From contig DGYK01000021.1 in NCBI GenBank assembly GCA_002398365.1, positions 57,739 to 97,040 on the forward strand: a stretch of 39,302 nt of DNA. The letters run 5' to 3'. This document shows, piece by piece, positions 1 to 8,522 of the stretch. Made by a program: the position numbers and the translations under genes. Source of the stretch: Flammeovirgaceae bacterium UBA5008 (GTDB lineage Bacteria > Bacteroidota > Bacteroidia > Cytophagales > Cyclobacteriaceae). Within the stretch, counting starts at the first letter, position 1, and the number at the start of each line of letters is the position of its first letter. A model generated the notes under the pieces. That model saw only the letters and a program-made list of their open reading frames with translations, made no database searches and was not told where the DNA came from.

Positions 1-530
1 GCATTGATGGCTTGCGCTTCGCGCTCAATGGGCTCCAGACTAAAAGCAGCGACTTTATTCTTCTTGGCAAACAGCAGTAATTCAATGTCAAAGTACTTTA
101 CCTTTTCTTTCAGTGTCAACCGGGTCATTAAAATAGATAGCGCCAAAGGTTTGATCTTGGCATACTTTGCTTCGAACTGTTTTTGGTTGATGCCAAACTC
201 CTTTTCGAAGAAGGTTAACACCTTTTTATAATCGGCAGGGGTGAGTTCGGTGCTCAACGACTTTCCTTTTTCAAAATGAAGTGCTACGTTTAGTTCGTGC
301 TGCGCGTGGTGGTCTACCTGATCTTCGATGGCAAACAAGGTAGAACCTTTGATACGCTCACTTACTTCCTGCGGAATGTAAAACTCCTTTTCGCCAATGA
401 ATTTGAGTGTTCCCAAAATGTAGGATGGGTTCTTCAATCCGTTACCGGAGATCTCCCACAAAACGGAAGATTGAGAGTAACAAAATAGAGAGGCGATACA
501 GGCGAGCGCAAGCAGGAAACTTTTCTTCAT
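1..530 (-). CDS. TraB/GumN-like secreted protein (3' end outside window)
   Basis: Partial gene read leftwards; the start is the ATG at 530-528 and the C-terminus lies outside the window. The protein begins with an export signal (MKKSFLLALACIASLFCYSQ). The mature part opens with LWEISGNGLKNPSYILGT, matching the start of the TraB/PrgY/GumN (TIKI-related) family, followed by FAIED where the family keeps an acidic residue. About 176 residues are visible of a usual 280-300. The family's first conserved histidine (GTxH after the opening strand) is replaced: the sequence reads GTLKF. Family members are putative metal-dependent peptidases or of unknown function, so this copy may be catalytically altered. 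It is divergent from the ABC transporter across a 128-bp gap in which I see no strong promoter match. Family call fairly confident; function unknown. Confidence 0.7.
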   Translation of the reverse strand, partial: MKKSFLLALACIASLFCYSQSSVLWEISGNGLKNPSYILGTLKFIGEKEFYIPQEVSERIKGSTLFAIEDQVDHHAQHELNVALHFEKGKSLSTELTPADYKKVLTFFEKEFGINQKQFEAKYAKIKPLALSILMTRLTLKEKVKYFDIELLLFAKKNKVAAFSLEPIEREAQAIN

Positions 531-658
531 AACGGGGATATAAAATGAAGCTGTAAAGAAACTACAAATGCCATTAAAAGGAAATGACTTTAGTTAGTTT
601 TCATCCATAGTTTTTATGTATTTTAACGGTGATTTTTAACGGAAACTAGCGGGTGTAA

Positions 659-3600
659 ATGAGCGAAGAACTACTCAAGGCTGTCATTCAATTTTTTGCC
701 ATTGTAGCCAAAGAGCGTATCACCGAAGATGAGCGGGCGATTATCAAAGAGTTTTTGTCGCTGCACCTCAATCAGGATGGCACACGCTACTACCTCACCT
801 TATTTGATGATTTCTGCAAAACCAACAAGCGCATTGCTGCCAACGGCCCTCTTGCCAATGTAGATGCTGAAACTCAGGAGTTTGTAGACGACTGGGCGCA
901 GATCATGCAGATCTCTAAAAAGGTGAATCAGGCCCTCACAATGCAGCAAAAGGTGGTGCTTGTGATCAAAGTTATCGAGTTGGTGTTTGCTGATGACAAC
1001 CTTTCCGAGCGCCAGAGCAACCTCATTTTCTACATCAGCGAAGCCCTGAAGATTCCGGCCAAAGACTTTCGCGCCATGCGGTCTTTTGTGTTGGGACACG
1101 ATATTGAAGAACTGGGCTCCAAGCAAATTTTAATTATAGACGAAGGCTCGGATGAGATTAAGCATCCGGGGCCGCGCATTGTGGCCAAGAACCTGACAGG
1201 ATTGATCGCCATTCTGCGCCTGTCAGATATTGAAACTTACTTCATCAAATACCTTGGCATCACACCGCTTACGCTGAATAGCATTACCCTCAAGAGCCGG
1301 AAGATCGATGTGTTCCCCACGGGCAGCACCATTCGCGGGGCGAAAATCGACCCGATCTACTACAGCGATGTGGTCGGTAAATTTTTGTTTGAAGAAACCG
1401 ATACGGAAATCAGCTTTGTGGCCGATCACCTCTTTTATCATTTCAAGAGTGGCCGTGCCGGTTTGCAGAATGTGAACATTGCTGAGACGGGAGGGAAGTT
1501 GATCGGATTGATGGGTGCCAGTGGATCCGGAAAGTCCACGTTGCTGAGTGTGCTCAACGGATCGGAGCTCCCGTCCAGCGGACGTGTGTTGATCAACGGC
1601 ATCGACATTCATAAAAATCCGGATAAGCTCGAAGGAATTGTTGGATTCATTCCGCAAGATGATCTGTTGATGGATGACCTGACGGTTTTCCAAAATTTGT
1701 ATTACAGTGCGCGCCTGTGCTTTGGTCATTATTCCCGCAAGGAGATTGGTGACCTGGTAGAGAAGGTGTTACTCAACTTGGGTTTATCCGAAATTCGAAA
1801 TCTGAAGGTCGGTTCGCCCTTGGAGAAGACCATTAGTGGCGGACAGCGCAAGCGCCTGAATATCGGGTTGGAATTGCTGCGCGAGCCCACCGTTTTGTTT
1901 GTCGATGAACCCACCTCCGGCTTGTCGTCCCGCGATTCGGAAAACATCATGGACTTGCTCAAAGAACTTTCGCTGCGTGGCAAAATGATCTTTGTGGTGA
2001 TCCATCAGCCTTCTTCCGATATCTTCAAGATGTTTGACACACTCATCATTTTAGATGTGGGCGGCTTCCAGATTTATTATGGAAATCCGGCTGAGTCGGT
2101 GAATTACTTTCAGGATATCATCAATGCAGCAAACAAAAACCCGGGCGCTTGTCCGGAATGCGGTAATATCAATCCCGAGCAGGTCTTTAACATTATTGAA
2201 ACACGTGTGGTGAATGAGTACGGACGCTTTACGCACACGCGCAAAGTTTCGCCCGGCCAGTGGTATCAATATTTTAAGCAGAAGATCAAGATTCCGAAGG
2301 TGGAGGAAGTGCAAGATCCGCTGCCGGTGACGCAAAAAATTCCGAATTGGTTCAAGCAGTGGTGGGTATTCATTATCCGAGATGTTTTATCGAAGCTGGC
2401 CAACCGCCAATACATTACTGTCAACCTGCTGCTCACTCCAGTGCTGGCGCTGTTCATCGGCTACTTTGTAAAATACTACGATGCCGTGGGCGTTGAGAAG
2501 CCGGAGTACACCTTCTTCCATAACTACAACATACCGGTCTATTTCTTTATGAGTATTGTGGTGGCGCTCTTTGTGGGGCTCATTATCAGTGCCGAAGAGA
2601 TTTTCCGCGACCGCAAAATATTAAAACGCGAAACGTATCTGCATCTCAGCCGAAGCAGCTATTACTTATCCAAGATCAGTATCCTCTTTACACTCTCGGC
2701 TGTGCAAACCATCTGCTTTATTTTGGTGGGCAATTGGTTGTTGGAGATTCCGTTTGGCGAAATGCGCTATTGGCTCATTCTCTTTTCTTGTGCGTGCTTT
2801 GCCAACATGCTAGGACTGAATATTTCTGCCGCTTTTGATTCGGCTGTTACCATTTACATTTTGATCCCGATCCTGATCATTCCGCAGTTGCTACTCAGCG
2901 GAGTGGTGATCAGCTTCGATAAATTCAATCCGAAGGTAGGCACCCCGAACGGCATACCTGTGCTGGGCGAAATGATGGCATCGCGGTGGGCGTTTGAGGC
3001 ATACATGGTTACTCAGTTCAAAGACAACCCTTACGAAAAACAATTCTATGCGTTGGATCAGAAGCGCGCCATTGCCGATTATAAGCGCTTGTATTATTTA
3101 CCTGCACTCGAATCGAAATTATCGTTTGTATTGAATCACCGCAGCGATTGGCGCAGTCAGAAAGAAGGCAACGAAACCAAGGCAGCCCTCGACTTACTGC
3201 GAAGTGAAATCAAGAATGAGCTTACTTATGTAGGGGGGGACAAACTACCAGATGTGGATCGGTTAGCGCCCGGCAAATTTGATTCAGCGGTGTACCGCAA
3301 TGTGCAGAAGTTTTTAGTGACGTTGCGGCAATATTACGGCATCCGCAATGCCAAAGCTTCCGATGAAAAGGAGAAGTTGATGATGGAGATGACGAAGACA
3401 CCCGAGCAAAAGGCAGCTTTTGAACAAATGCGCTTAAAGTATCAGAATGAATCTGTGATTCGATTAGTCGAAAACTCTACTGACCCGGTGCGGATTGTCG
3501 AATGGAAGGGTGAATTAGTACAAAAGATATATCCGATCTTCTTTGAGGATCATCGCCCGGCTCATTACTTCGATTTTCGTGAGAATTTCTATGTGCCGCA

Positions 3601-3757
3601 GAAGCATTTCATGGGGCGCAAGTTTGACACACTCTATTTCAACATTGCCGTTATCTGGTTGATGACGATCATCTTGTATGTAACGCTGTATTTCGAAGTA
3701 CTGAAGAAACTCGTGCATGCGCTGGCCATGCGCAGAAAGTACAAGCAGAAGAAATAG
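659..3757 (+). CDS. ABCG-type ABC transporter, fused ATPase and permease with N-terminal TerB-like region
   Basis: A 1032-residue protein. Residues 1-150 are helical and acidic and resemble a TerB-like (tellurite-resistance B) fold. Residues about 260-480 form an ABC ATPase: Walker A GASGSGKS at 286-293, signature ISGGQRKR at 392-399, Walker B with VLFVDEP at 412-418 and the H-loop region VVIHQPSSD near 447. The ATPase-first order followed by a membrane domain is the ABCG (white/PDR half-transporter) layout. Membrane segments occur at about 585-605, 627-645, 672-692, 705-750 and at the C-terminus (near 1000-1020). A CPEC motif at 498-501 sits in the linker, and about 240 mostly polar residues separate the fifth and last membrane segments, longer than in ordinary ABCG proteins. 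Substrate unknown. Such proteins would work as dimers in the inner membrane. The call to transporter class is secure; TerB-like is by pattern only. Confidence 0.9.
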   Translation: MSEELLKAVIQFFAIVAKERITEDERAIIKEFLSLHLNQDGTRYYLTLFDDFCKTNKRIAANGPLANVDAETQEFVDDWAQIMQISKKVNQALTMQQKVVLVIKVIELVFADDNLSERQSNLIFYISEALKIPAKDFRAMRSFVLGHDIEELGSKQILIIDEGSDEIKHPGPRIVAKNLTGLIAILRLSDIETYFIKYLGITPLTLNSITLKSRKIDVFPTGSTIRGAKIDPIYYSDVVGKFLFEETDTEISFVADHLFYHFKSGRAGLQNVNIAETGGKLIGLMGASGSGKSTLLSVLNGSELPSSGRVLINGIDIHKNPDKLEGIVGFIPQDDLLMDDLTVFQNLYYSARLCFGHYSRKEIGDLVEKVLLNLGLSEIRNLKVGSPLEKTISGGQRKRLNIGLELLREPTVLFVDEPTSGLSSRDSENIMDLLKELSLRGKMIFVVIHQPSSDIFKMFDTLIILDVGGFQIYYGNPAESVNYFQDIINAANKNPGACPECGNINPEQVFNIIETRVVNEYGRFTHTRKVSPGQWYQYFKQKIKIPKVEEVQDPLPVTQKIPNWFKQWWVFIIRDVLSKLANRQYITVNLLLTPVLALFIGYFVKYYDAVGVEKPEYTFFHNYNIPVYFFMSIVVALFVGLIISAEEIFRDRKILKRETYLHLSRSSYYLSKISILFTLSAVQTICFILVGNWLLEIPFGEMRYWLILFSCACFANMLGLNISAAFDSAVTIYILIPILIIPQLLLSGVVISFDKFNPKVGTPNGIPVLGEMMASRWAFEAYMVTQFKDNPYEKQFYALDQKRAIADYKRLYYLPALESKLSFVLNHRSDWRSQKEGNETKAALDLLRSEIKNELTYVGGDKLPDVDRLAPGKFDSAVYRNVQKFLVTLRQYYGIRNAKASDEKEKLMMEMTKTPEQKAAFEQMRLKYQNESVIRLVENSTDPVRIVEWKGELVQKIYPIFFEDHRPAHYFDFRENFYVPQKHFMGRKFDTLYFNIAVIWLMTIILYVTLYFEVLKKLVHALAMRRKYKQKK

Positions 3758-3772
3758 AATCTTTATCTTAAA

Positions 3773-3880
3773 TAGCCACGGCATTAGCCATAGCCACGGG
3801 CTTCAGCCCGTGGATAAATGGCGATATTAACATCGTGCCACACAAAACCTATATCATGGCGGTGAAATACCATGGCACGA
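3773..3880. repeat. REP-like palindromic intergenic element
   Basis: The direct repeat TAGCCACGG occurs at 3773-3781 and 3791-3799. The second copy opens a perfect 8-bp hairpin with a TTCA loop, CCACGGGCTTCAGCCCGTGG, at 3794-3813. Downstream, TCGTGCCA (3833-3840) and TGGCACGA (3873-3880) form a second inverted repeat with 32 nt between the arms. Hairpins of this kind resemble dispersed REP elements mobilised by RAYT (Y1-type) transposases. No transposase lies in the window. It could also act as a terminator of the upstream transporter gene, although no T-tract follows the hairpin. Confidence 0.6.
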
Positions 3881-3946
3881 AACGAGGTGAATCTTTGCAA
3901 AAGCGTTCAATAAAATAATTGAAATTCCGATTTACAGATTCACACA

Positions 3947-3978
3947 ATTGCCCCAATCCGCCCGATCCTGTATCTTTG
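3947..3978 (+). promoter_or_regulatory. Bacteroidota promoter of the His-tailed lipoprotein gene
   Basis: ATTG at 3947-3950, a 20-nt spacer, then TATCTTTG (TAnnTTTG consensus) at 3971-3978. Transcription would begin only a few bases before the ATG at 3993, which supports that start over an upstream in-frame ATG at 3948 that lies inside the promoter. Confidence 0.75.
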
Positions 3979-3992
3979 CCAAAATTATTTTT

Positions 3993-4436
3993 ATGAAGAC
4001 AAACAGACTCCTGATTGCACTTAGTTTTCTGCTAGCTGTAGCTTGTTCTACGAAACAACAAACAGCCGAAGCTCCGAAAGAAGAATCAAACGACTGGAAG
4101 GAAATGGATTCGTTCCACATGATTATGGCGGAAGCATTTCACCCGTACAAAGATTCGGCAAACCTCGCCCCGGTAAAACAACTGGCGGAAGAAATGGCTA
4201 CCGAAGCCGACAAGTGGGCCAGCGCAGCCCTACCTGAAAAAGTAAATAATGATGAAGTGAAAGAAAGCTTGCAAAAGCTGAAAACCGATACCCGCGCTTT
4301 GGCGGATATGATTAAAAGCGGTGCCGATGATGCAGCCGTAGGTTCATCCCTCAATGCGCTTCACGATAGCTTCCACGCGATCATGGAAGCATGGCATGGT
4401 GGCGGTGAAAAGCACGAACACGAGCACAAAGACTAA
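3993..4436 (+). CDS. Small lipoprotein with His-rich C-terminal tail
   Basis: A 147-residue protein with a type II signal peptide (MKTNRLLIALSFLLAVAC), lipobox LAVAC, so predicted to be lipid-anchored in the envelope. The mature part is helical, with two similar amphipathic stretches (FHMIMAEAFHPYKDS and LHDSFHAIMEAWH) and the tail HGGGEKHEHEHKD. The paired His/Met-containing helices and histidine tail suggest metal binding (copper, zinc or nickel); that is inference. An in-frame ATG 45 nt upstream exists but lies within the -33 promoter element. It is a single-gene unit with its own promoter and a strong terminator shared with the convergent peptidase gene. I do not recognise a named family. 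Confidence 0.8.
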   Translation: MKTNRLLIALSFLLAVACSTKQQTAEAPKEESNDWKEMDSFHMIMAEAFHPYKDSANLAPVKQLAEEMATEADKWASAALPEKVNNDEVKESLQKLKTDTRALADMIKSGADDAAVGSSLNALHDSFHAIMEAWHGGGEKHEHEHKD

Positions 4437-4455
4437 TCACAGTCAACTGGAAATA

Positions 4456-4489
4456 AAAAGAGCCGCATTCTACATAGTGCGGCTCTTTT
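4456..4489. terminator. Bidirectional rho-independent terminator
   Basis: Perfect 12-bp stem (4456-4467 with 4478-4489, core AGAGCCGCA/TGCGGCTCT) around a 10-nt loop. The A-tract on the left and T-tract on the right make it usable from both sides, serving the lipoprotein gene (+) and the convergent peptidase gene (-). Confidence 0.9.
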
Positions 4490-4505
4490 GTTGATGGCTA
4501 TTTTT

Positions 4506-6740
4506 CTATCGCTGCATCAAAATCTTAGAGGCAGCTTCTACTTGTTGGTTAAAATTTTCAAGCGCCTTGGCGGCAATTTCAATTTGCTCTTGTGCTTCCT
4601 TCCAGCTACGTTGCTCAATGGCTTCGCGCACACCGGGGAGTGTCTTCACACCGTAGCCGGTATAAAAACCGGGTGCGTAAATGGTGTGTTTGTACCAGGC
4701 TCTACGTGGAAGTCCGGCATCTACCAATAGTTTGCGCTCGGATTTGTACAATAACTCGTTCAGTTGATTGCGGTTGGTAAGCGGATTTAGATTCGCAGCG
4801 GCTAACTCCGCATACTTGGCGGTGCTTTTCTCCAGTTGGAGTACGGCATTCTGCAGGCTGGAGAAATTCAGATAGGGCACCGATTCTTTAACTACGGGCG
4901 GCACGTATTTCTCAGTAGGATCTTGCGCCAATACATAGCGCTTTTCGCGGATCATTTGGTTTTCGATCTCCGTGCTTTCGCGCAGGTTGTCGAGTAGGGT
5001 AGTCACTTCGGTCACATACGTATTCACGGTTTTATGAAAAGCCGCAAAGTCAAAGGGAAGAACTTCTGCATTAGCGATTCGCAACGTAGCACGTCCGGCA
5101 GTTTTCGCCAGCGCCACTCCATATTCGAAAGTCGGATCTTTGAAACGCTTGTAGTGATCGTATGAATCGTATACCGAATGATATTCACCACCGCCATTCT
5201 CGCCACCAAAACCTAAGTTGAGCGAGGCAATACCTAAGTGTTGAATGAAAGGCGAGTAGTCCGAGCCCGCACCGAGTGCGCCAATGCTCAACGACTTGCG
5301 CGCCAGTATTTCTTTCTTCGCTTTTACCCCCGATGCATTCGAAGCGTCCAGCGATTTTCTGCGCTCAAACAAACTGATTCCTGTTTGCGGATCGATCACA
5401 TCTTTGCTGATGCCACTCATCAGCGGTTCGAGTGTGTGCGATCCTTCGGCAAAGAGAAAACCGCGGCCATTTGAATCGGAATTAATATAAGCCACTGTCT
5501 TGTCGACCAGTTCGTCCCAATGATCTTCCACCCATTCAGTTGATCCCATCAGCGAAGGCTCTTCCGCATCCCACGCGCAGTAGATGATCGTGCGCTTAGG
5601 CTTCCAGCCACTCTTCACCAATTCGCCCACTGCGCGCGCTTCTTCCATCAAAGCGGCCATGCCGCTCACCGGATCATTGGCACCATTCACCCACGCATCG
5701 TGGTGATTACCGCGAATCACCCATTCATCCTGCAACTCTGTGCCGCGCAGTTTGGCAATCACATTATAAGCGGGCTTCGTATCCCAGTTGAACGCCAACT
5801 TCAAATGTACTTTGGAAGGTCCGGGACCTACGTGATACGTGATAGGCAAGGCACCGCGCCATTTCTCGGGCGCTACCGGTCCGCCTAACGCTTGCAGCAA
5901 TGGCTGAGCATCGCCATACGAAATAGGGATCACCGGAATCTTCAACAGATTTTTCGCCTCGCTGCGGTCGATTCGTTTTGCTTCTTTGGTAGAGCCATAA
6001 TTCGGTGTGAGCGGGTCGCCCGGATAGATGGGCATATCCAACACCGATCCGCGTTGCGCACCGTATTGATTTTTATAAGCGCCTTTCGGGTAGACATCAC
6101 CTTGCGCGTAGCCATCTCCAGCCGGGTCGGAATAGATGATACAGCCAATCGCTCCGTGCTCTTGTGCTACCTTGGGTTTGATGCCGCGCCACGAGCCACC
6201 GTATTTTGCAATCACAATTTTACCTTTCACGTCTATGCCCATGCGCTCCAGTTGTTCGTAGTCATCGGGCACACCATAGTTTACATACACCAACTCGGCT
6301 GTTACTTCGCCATCGGGCGACCAGCAATTATAGACAGGTAGTTGCTCCGATTTTTGTCCGGAGGTAGCATCTTCTTTCAGAGCCGGTTCTTCGAGTTTCG
6401 CTTTGAAAGTGGTAGGAGAGACCATCTCTAACACGCGTATTTTGGGCGAAGGGAATAATACATAGTAGGTTTCGATCTCCGCTTCATAGCCCCAGCTGCG
6501 AAACAGGCTGACCATAAACTCTGCGTTGTCTTTCCCGTAAGGCGAGCCCACATGATGCGGACGTGCGGAGAGGCGTTTGATCCAATCGTCAATGTTTTTG
6601 GCTTTCAGGTAGCTGTCGAACTTCGCTTCGGCCTGGGTGTGCGCATCGGCTGCAGCCGTAGAAAAACCAATAAGTGATTTGTTTTGTGCCAATGCACAAA
6701 CGCTTACCAGCAACAGCAAGCATGAGAGGATGGATCGCAT
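4506..6740 (-). CDS. Secreted M28-family zinc peptidase (glutamate carboxypeptidase II-like)
   Basis: A 744-residue protein with a Sec signal peptide (MRSILSCLLLLVSVCALAQ). It has the layout of glutamate carboxypeptidase II/PSMA: a protease-associated (PA) domain at about 140-270, inserted in the M28 catalytic domain, and a C-terminal transferrin-receptor-like dimerisation domain from about 590. Zinc ligands by alignment with PSMA are His346, Asp356, Glu394, Asp422 and His521, with the general base Glu393 (motifs NHHDAW, GANDP, DAEEPSLMGSTEW, NSDSNG, EYHSVYDSYD). All are present, so it should be active, probably trimming C-terminal or N-terminal residues from peptides in the periplasm or outside. 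Monocistronic, with an inverted repeat in its leader. Exact substrate cannot be read from sequence. Confidence 0.93.
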   Translation of the reverse strand: MRSILSCLLLLVSVCALAQNKSLIGFSTAAADAHTQAEAKFDSYLKAKNIDDWIKRLSARPHHVGSPYGKDNAEFMVSLFRSWGYEAEIETYYVLFPSPKIRVLEMVSPTTFKAKLEEPALKEDATSGQKSEQLPVYNCWSPDGEVTAELVYVNYGVPDDYEQLERMGIDVKGKIVIAKYGGSWRGIKPKVAQEHGAIGCIIYSDPAGDGYAQGDVYPKGAYKNQYGAQRGSVLDMPIYPGDPLTPNYGSTKEAKRIDRSEAKNLLKIPVIPISYGDAQPLLQALGGPVAPEKWRGALPITYHVGPGPSKVHLKLAFNWDTKPAYNVIAKLRGTELQDEWVIRGNHHDAWVNGANDPVSGMAALMEEARAVGELVKSGWKPKRTIIYCAWDAEEPSLMGSTEWVEDHWDELVDKTVAYINSDSNGRGFLFAEGSHTLEPLMSGISKDVIDPQTGISLFERRKSLDASNASGVKAKKEILARKSLSIGALGAGSDYSPFIQHLGIASLNLGFGGENGGGEYHSVYDSYDHYKRFKDPTFEYGVALAKTAGRATLRIANAEVLPFDFAAFHKTVNTYVTEVTTLLDNLRESTEIENQMIREKRYVLAQDPTEKYVPPVVKESVPYLNFSSLQNAVLQLEKSTAKYAELAAANLNPLTNRNQLNELLYKSERKLLVDAGLPRRAWYKHTIYAPGFYTGYGVKTLPGVREAIEQRSWKEAQEQIEIAAKALENFNQQVEAASKILMQR

Positions 6741-6755
6741 AGAGCAATGATTTAG

Positions 6756-6779
6756 GTTACTTACAATTTACGAAGTAAC
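6756..6779. promoter_or_regulatory. Inverted repeat in the leader of the M28 peptidase gene
   Basis: GTTACTT (6756-6762) and AAGTAAC (6773-6779) are a perfect 7-bp inverted repeat with a 10-nt spacer, lying 16 nt before the peptidase start codon. It could be an operator or an RNA hairpin; nothing else supports either. Confidence 0.35.
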
Positions 6780-6838
6780 TATAAATTCAAAGCCTTAGTG
6801 ACAAGCTTATTTTAAAGGGGGAAATAAATTGCGAGTGG

Positions 6839-7462
6839 TTACTCAGCCTTTCTTTTCAGTTCCGATCCGAAAACGATATCCCACAAGATGGAAGTAACCC
6901 CGTATCCTTTGTCTGCATCGGTGTAATGGTGCATCATGTGGTGCTGCTTCAGTTTCTTCAAAATAGGATTGTTGAAGTTGCCGTGGTGGAAAGCATAGTG
7001 AAACATGTCGTAGCACAAATATCCCGTCAGGAATGCCGCAAAGAAGCTGTTCAGGTAAGTGGCCGGAATAAAGGTGTAAAATAGGAAGTAAAACATCGTG
7101 GCCAAGGGAATGCTTACCGATGGAGGCATTACCAAACGCAACGCATCGTTCGGATAATCGTGGTGCACACCGTGAAAGATGAAATGGAGTTTCTTGCCCC
7201 ATTCAGAAGAGGGCATGAAGTGAAAAACAAAACGATGAAGGACGTATTCCGTCAGCGTCCAGAACAACAAACCTCCAATAATGCTCAGTGTAAATCCTAA
7301 CGTAGTGATGCCGGGGGTTTGAAATCCTTTCCATCCAAAGAAAAGGATGGTTGGAATGAAGACAATCAACGGAACGCTGTAATGTACTTTCGAGAGGCTT
7401 TCTAAAAAGCCGCTTTTGAACATCCGGGTAGATTCGGTTGAGTTGGAAACAAAGTTCTTCAT
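6839..7462 (-). CDS. Fatty-acid hydroxylase/sterol desaturase family membrane protein (FA2H-like)
   Basis: A 207-residue integral membrane protein with the histidine clusters of the di-iron fatty-acid hydroxylase superfamily: His76 and His81; His97, His100 and His101; His155, His159 and His160; His174, His175, His178 and His179. The pattern and length fit the FA2H/Scs7 group (2-hydroxylation of the acyl chain of sphingolipids or free fatty acids) without a cytochrome b5 domain. Hydrophobic segments at about 30-70 and 115-150. The ATG at 7462 is chosen because a TTG start 45 nt upstream would put the promoter TATCTTTG inside the gene. Since many Bacteroidota make sphingolipids, a lipid 2-hydroxylase is plausible, but the substrate is inferred. 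Confidence 0.85.
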   Translation of the reverse strand: MKNFVSNSTESTRMFKSGFLESLSKVHYSVPLIVFIPTILFFGWKGFQTPGITTLGFTLSIIGGLLFWTLTEYVLHRFVFHFMPSSEWGKKLHFIFHGVHHDYPNDALRLVMPPSVSIPLATMFYFLFYTFIPATYLNSFFAAFLTGYLCYDMFHYAFHHGNFNNPILKKLKQHHMMHHYTDADKGYGVTSILWDIVFGSELKRKAE

Positions 7463-7494
7463 ACGCCTCTTTAAATCAGTTGGTCTATAATCCG

Positions 7495-7525
7495 CAAAGA
7501 TAGCCAATAAAGAGAAAGCACGAAA
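7495..7525 (-). promoter_or_regulatory. Promoter of the hydroxylase gene
   Basis: On the minus strand TATCTTTG occupies 7502-7495, with TTTCG at 7525-7521 as an imperfect -33 element. It decides the start of the hydroxylase gene at 7462. Confidence 0.6.
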
Positions 7526-7534
7526 TAGTCGGGC

Positions 7535-8512
7535 TTACGCCAACACGCTCTTCTTCTTGTCCAAATAATCCCACACCAAACTGCTGGCACCCAGAATAGG
7601 GGCTGCCTGGTTTTGCATGGCCGATGGTAAGACTTTGATTTTGCCTCTAAATAAAGGCATCAGGTTGGCTTCCATGTGGCGAATGGTCGGTTTGAAAATC
7701 AAATCTCCCGCCTGGGCCAACCCACCAAACAAGAAGATGGCCTCCGGATCGGTATGCACCACCGTTTCCGCCAGTTTCATTCCTAAAATACGTCCGGTAT
7801 ATTCAAAGGCTTCCTGTGCTACAATATCTCCGCGCAAAGCGGCTTCGGTAATCATTTTGGTGTTGAGGTGATCGAAGCTGATGCCGCGCAATTCGCTCGG
7901 CTCTAAATGATCCGCCAATAGTTTGTAAACGGTACGCTTAATTCCGGTAGCTGATACATACGTCTCTAAGCAGCCCCGCTTGCCGCAATTGCAATAGCGA
8001 CCTGCTGGATTCACGGAAGTGTGTCCCACTTCACCGGCTATACCATGGTGACCGTTCAACAAAATACCTCCGCATACAAAACCACTGCCCAATCCGGTTC
8101 CAAGCGTAATCACCACAAAGTCTTTCATGTTCTTGGCGTTGCCGTAGATCATTTCACCTACCGCTGCTGCATTGGCATCGTTGGTAAGAATGCAGGGCAC
8201 TCCAAACTCGCTGGTAAACATATTCGCCAATGGCAATACGCCTTTCCATTTCAAATTGGTAGCGCGTTCGATATTGCCGGTGTAGTAATTGCCGTTCGCA
8301 GCGCCAATACCAATTCCGACAATTTCTGAATTAGCGGGCAATTGTTTGATTCCTTCTCGCAATACAGACGCCATCGCATCAAAGTAATCCTGAAACTCTT
8401 CAAATTGTGTAGTGGGAATATTTCCCTGAAGATGAACACGACCACTGCGGTCTACAATACCATACTTGGTGTTGGTGCCGCCAATATCAATGCCGATGGT
8501 AAGTTCTGTCAT
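7535..8512 (-). CDS. glk: ROK-family glucokinase
   Basis: A 325-residue ROK (repressor, ORF, kinase) protein without a DNA-binding domain, so a sugar kinase. It would phosphorylate glucose with ATP in the cytoplasm. The ATP-binding loop DIGGTNTK is at 9-16, the catalytic aspartate is Asp112 in NDANAA, and the ROK zinc site is EVGH with His164 plus Cys174, Cys176 and Cys181 (CNCGKRGC). It starts 10 nt after pfkA, so the two are probably co-transcribed, and pgi lies just upstream: three enzymes of upper glycolysis together. Glucose specificity is inferred from this context; N-acetylmannosamine or other sugars are possible for ROK kinases. Confidence 0.9.
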   Translation of the reverse strand: MTELTIGIDIGGTNTKYGIVDRSGRVHLQGNIPTTQFEEFQDYFDAMASVLREGIKQLPANSEIVGIGIGAANGNYYTGNIERATNLKWKGVLPLANMFTSEFGVPCILTNDANAAAVGEMIYGNAKNMKDFVVITLGTGLGSGFVCGGILLNGHHGIAGEVGHTSVNPAGRYCNCGKRGCLETYVSATGIKRTVYKLLADHLEPSELRGISFDHLNTKMITEAALRGDIVAQEAFEYTGRILGMKLAETVVHTDPEAIFLFGGLAQAGDLIFKPTIRHMEANLMPLFRGKIKVLPSAMQNQAAPILGASSLVWDYLDKKKSVLA

Positions 8513-8522
8513 GCGATGTGAT

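Noticed and set aside
1223..1729. Minus-strand open frame of 168 codons inside the ABC transporter gene
   Set aside because: Antisense shadow of the conserved ATPase domain with no recognisable protein features.
3948..3992. 15-residue N-terminal extension of the His-rich lipoprotein
   Set aside because: It would place a polar stretch before the signal peptide and begins inside the promoter.
5892..6341. Plus-strand open frame of about 150 codons within the M28 peptidase gene
   Set aside because: It lies wholly within a well-supported gene and shows no recognisable motif.
7463..7507. N-terminal extension of the fatty-acid hydroxylase from a TTG codon
   Set aside because: The TTG lies within the promoter -7 element, and the extension has no family similarity.
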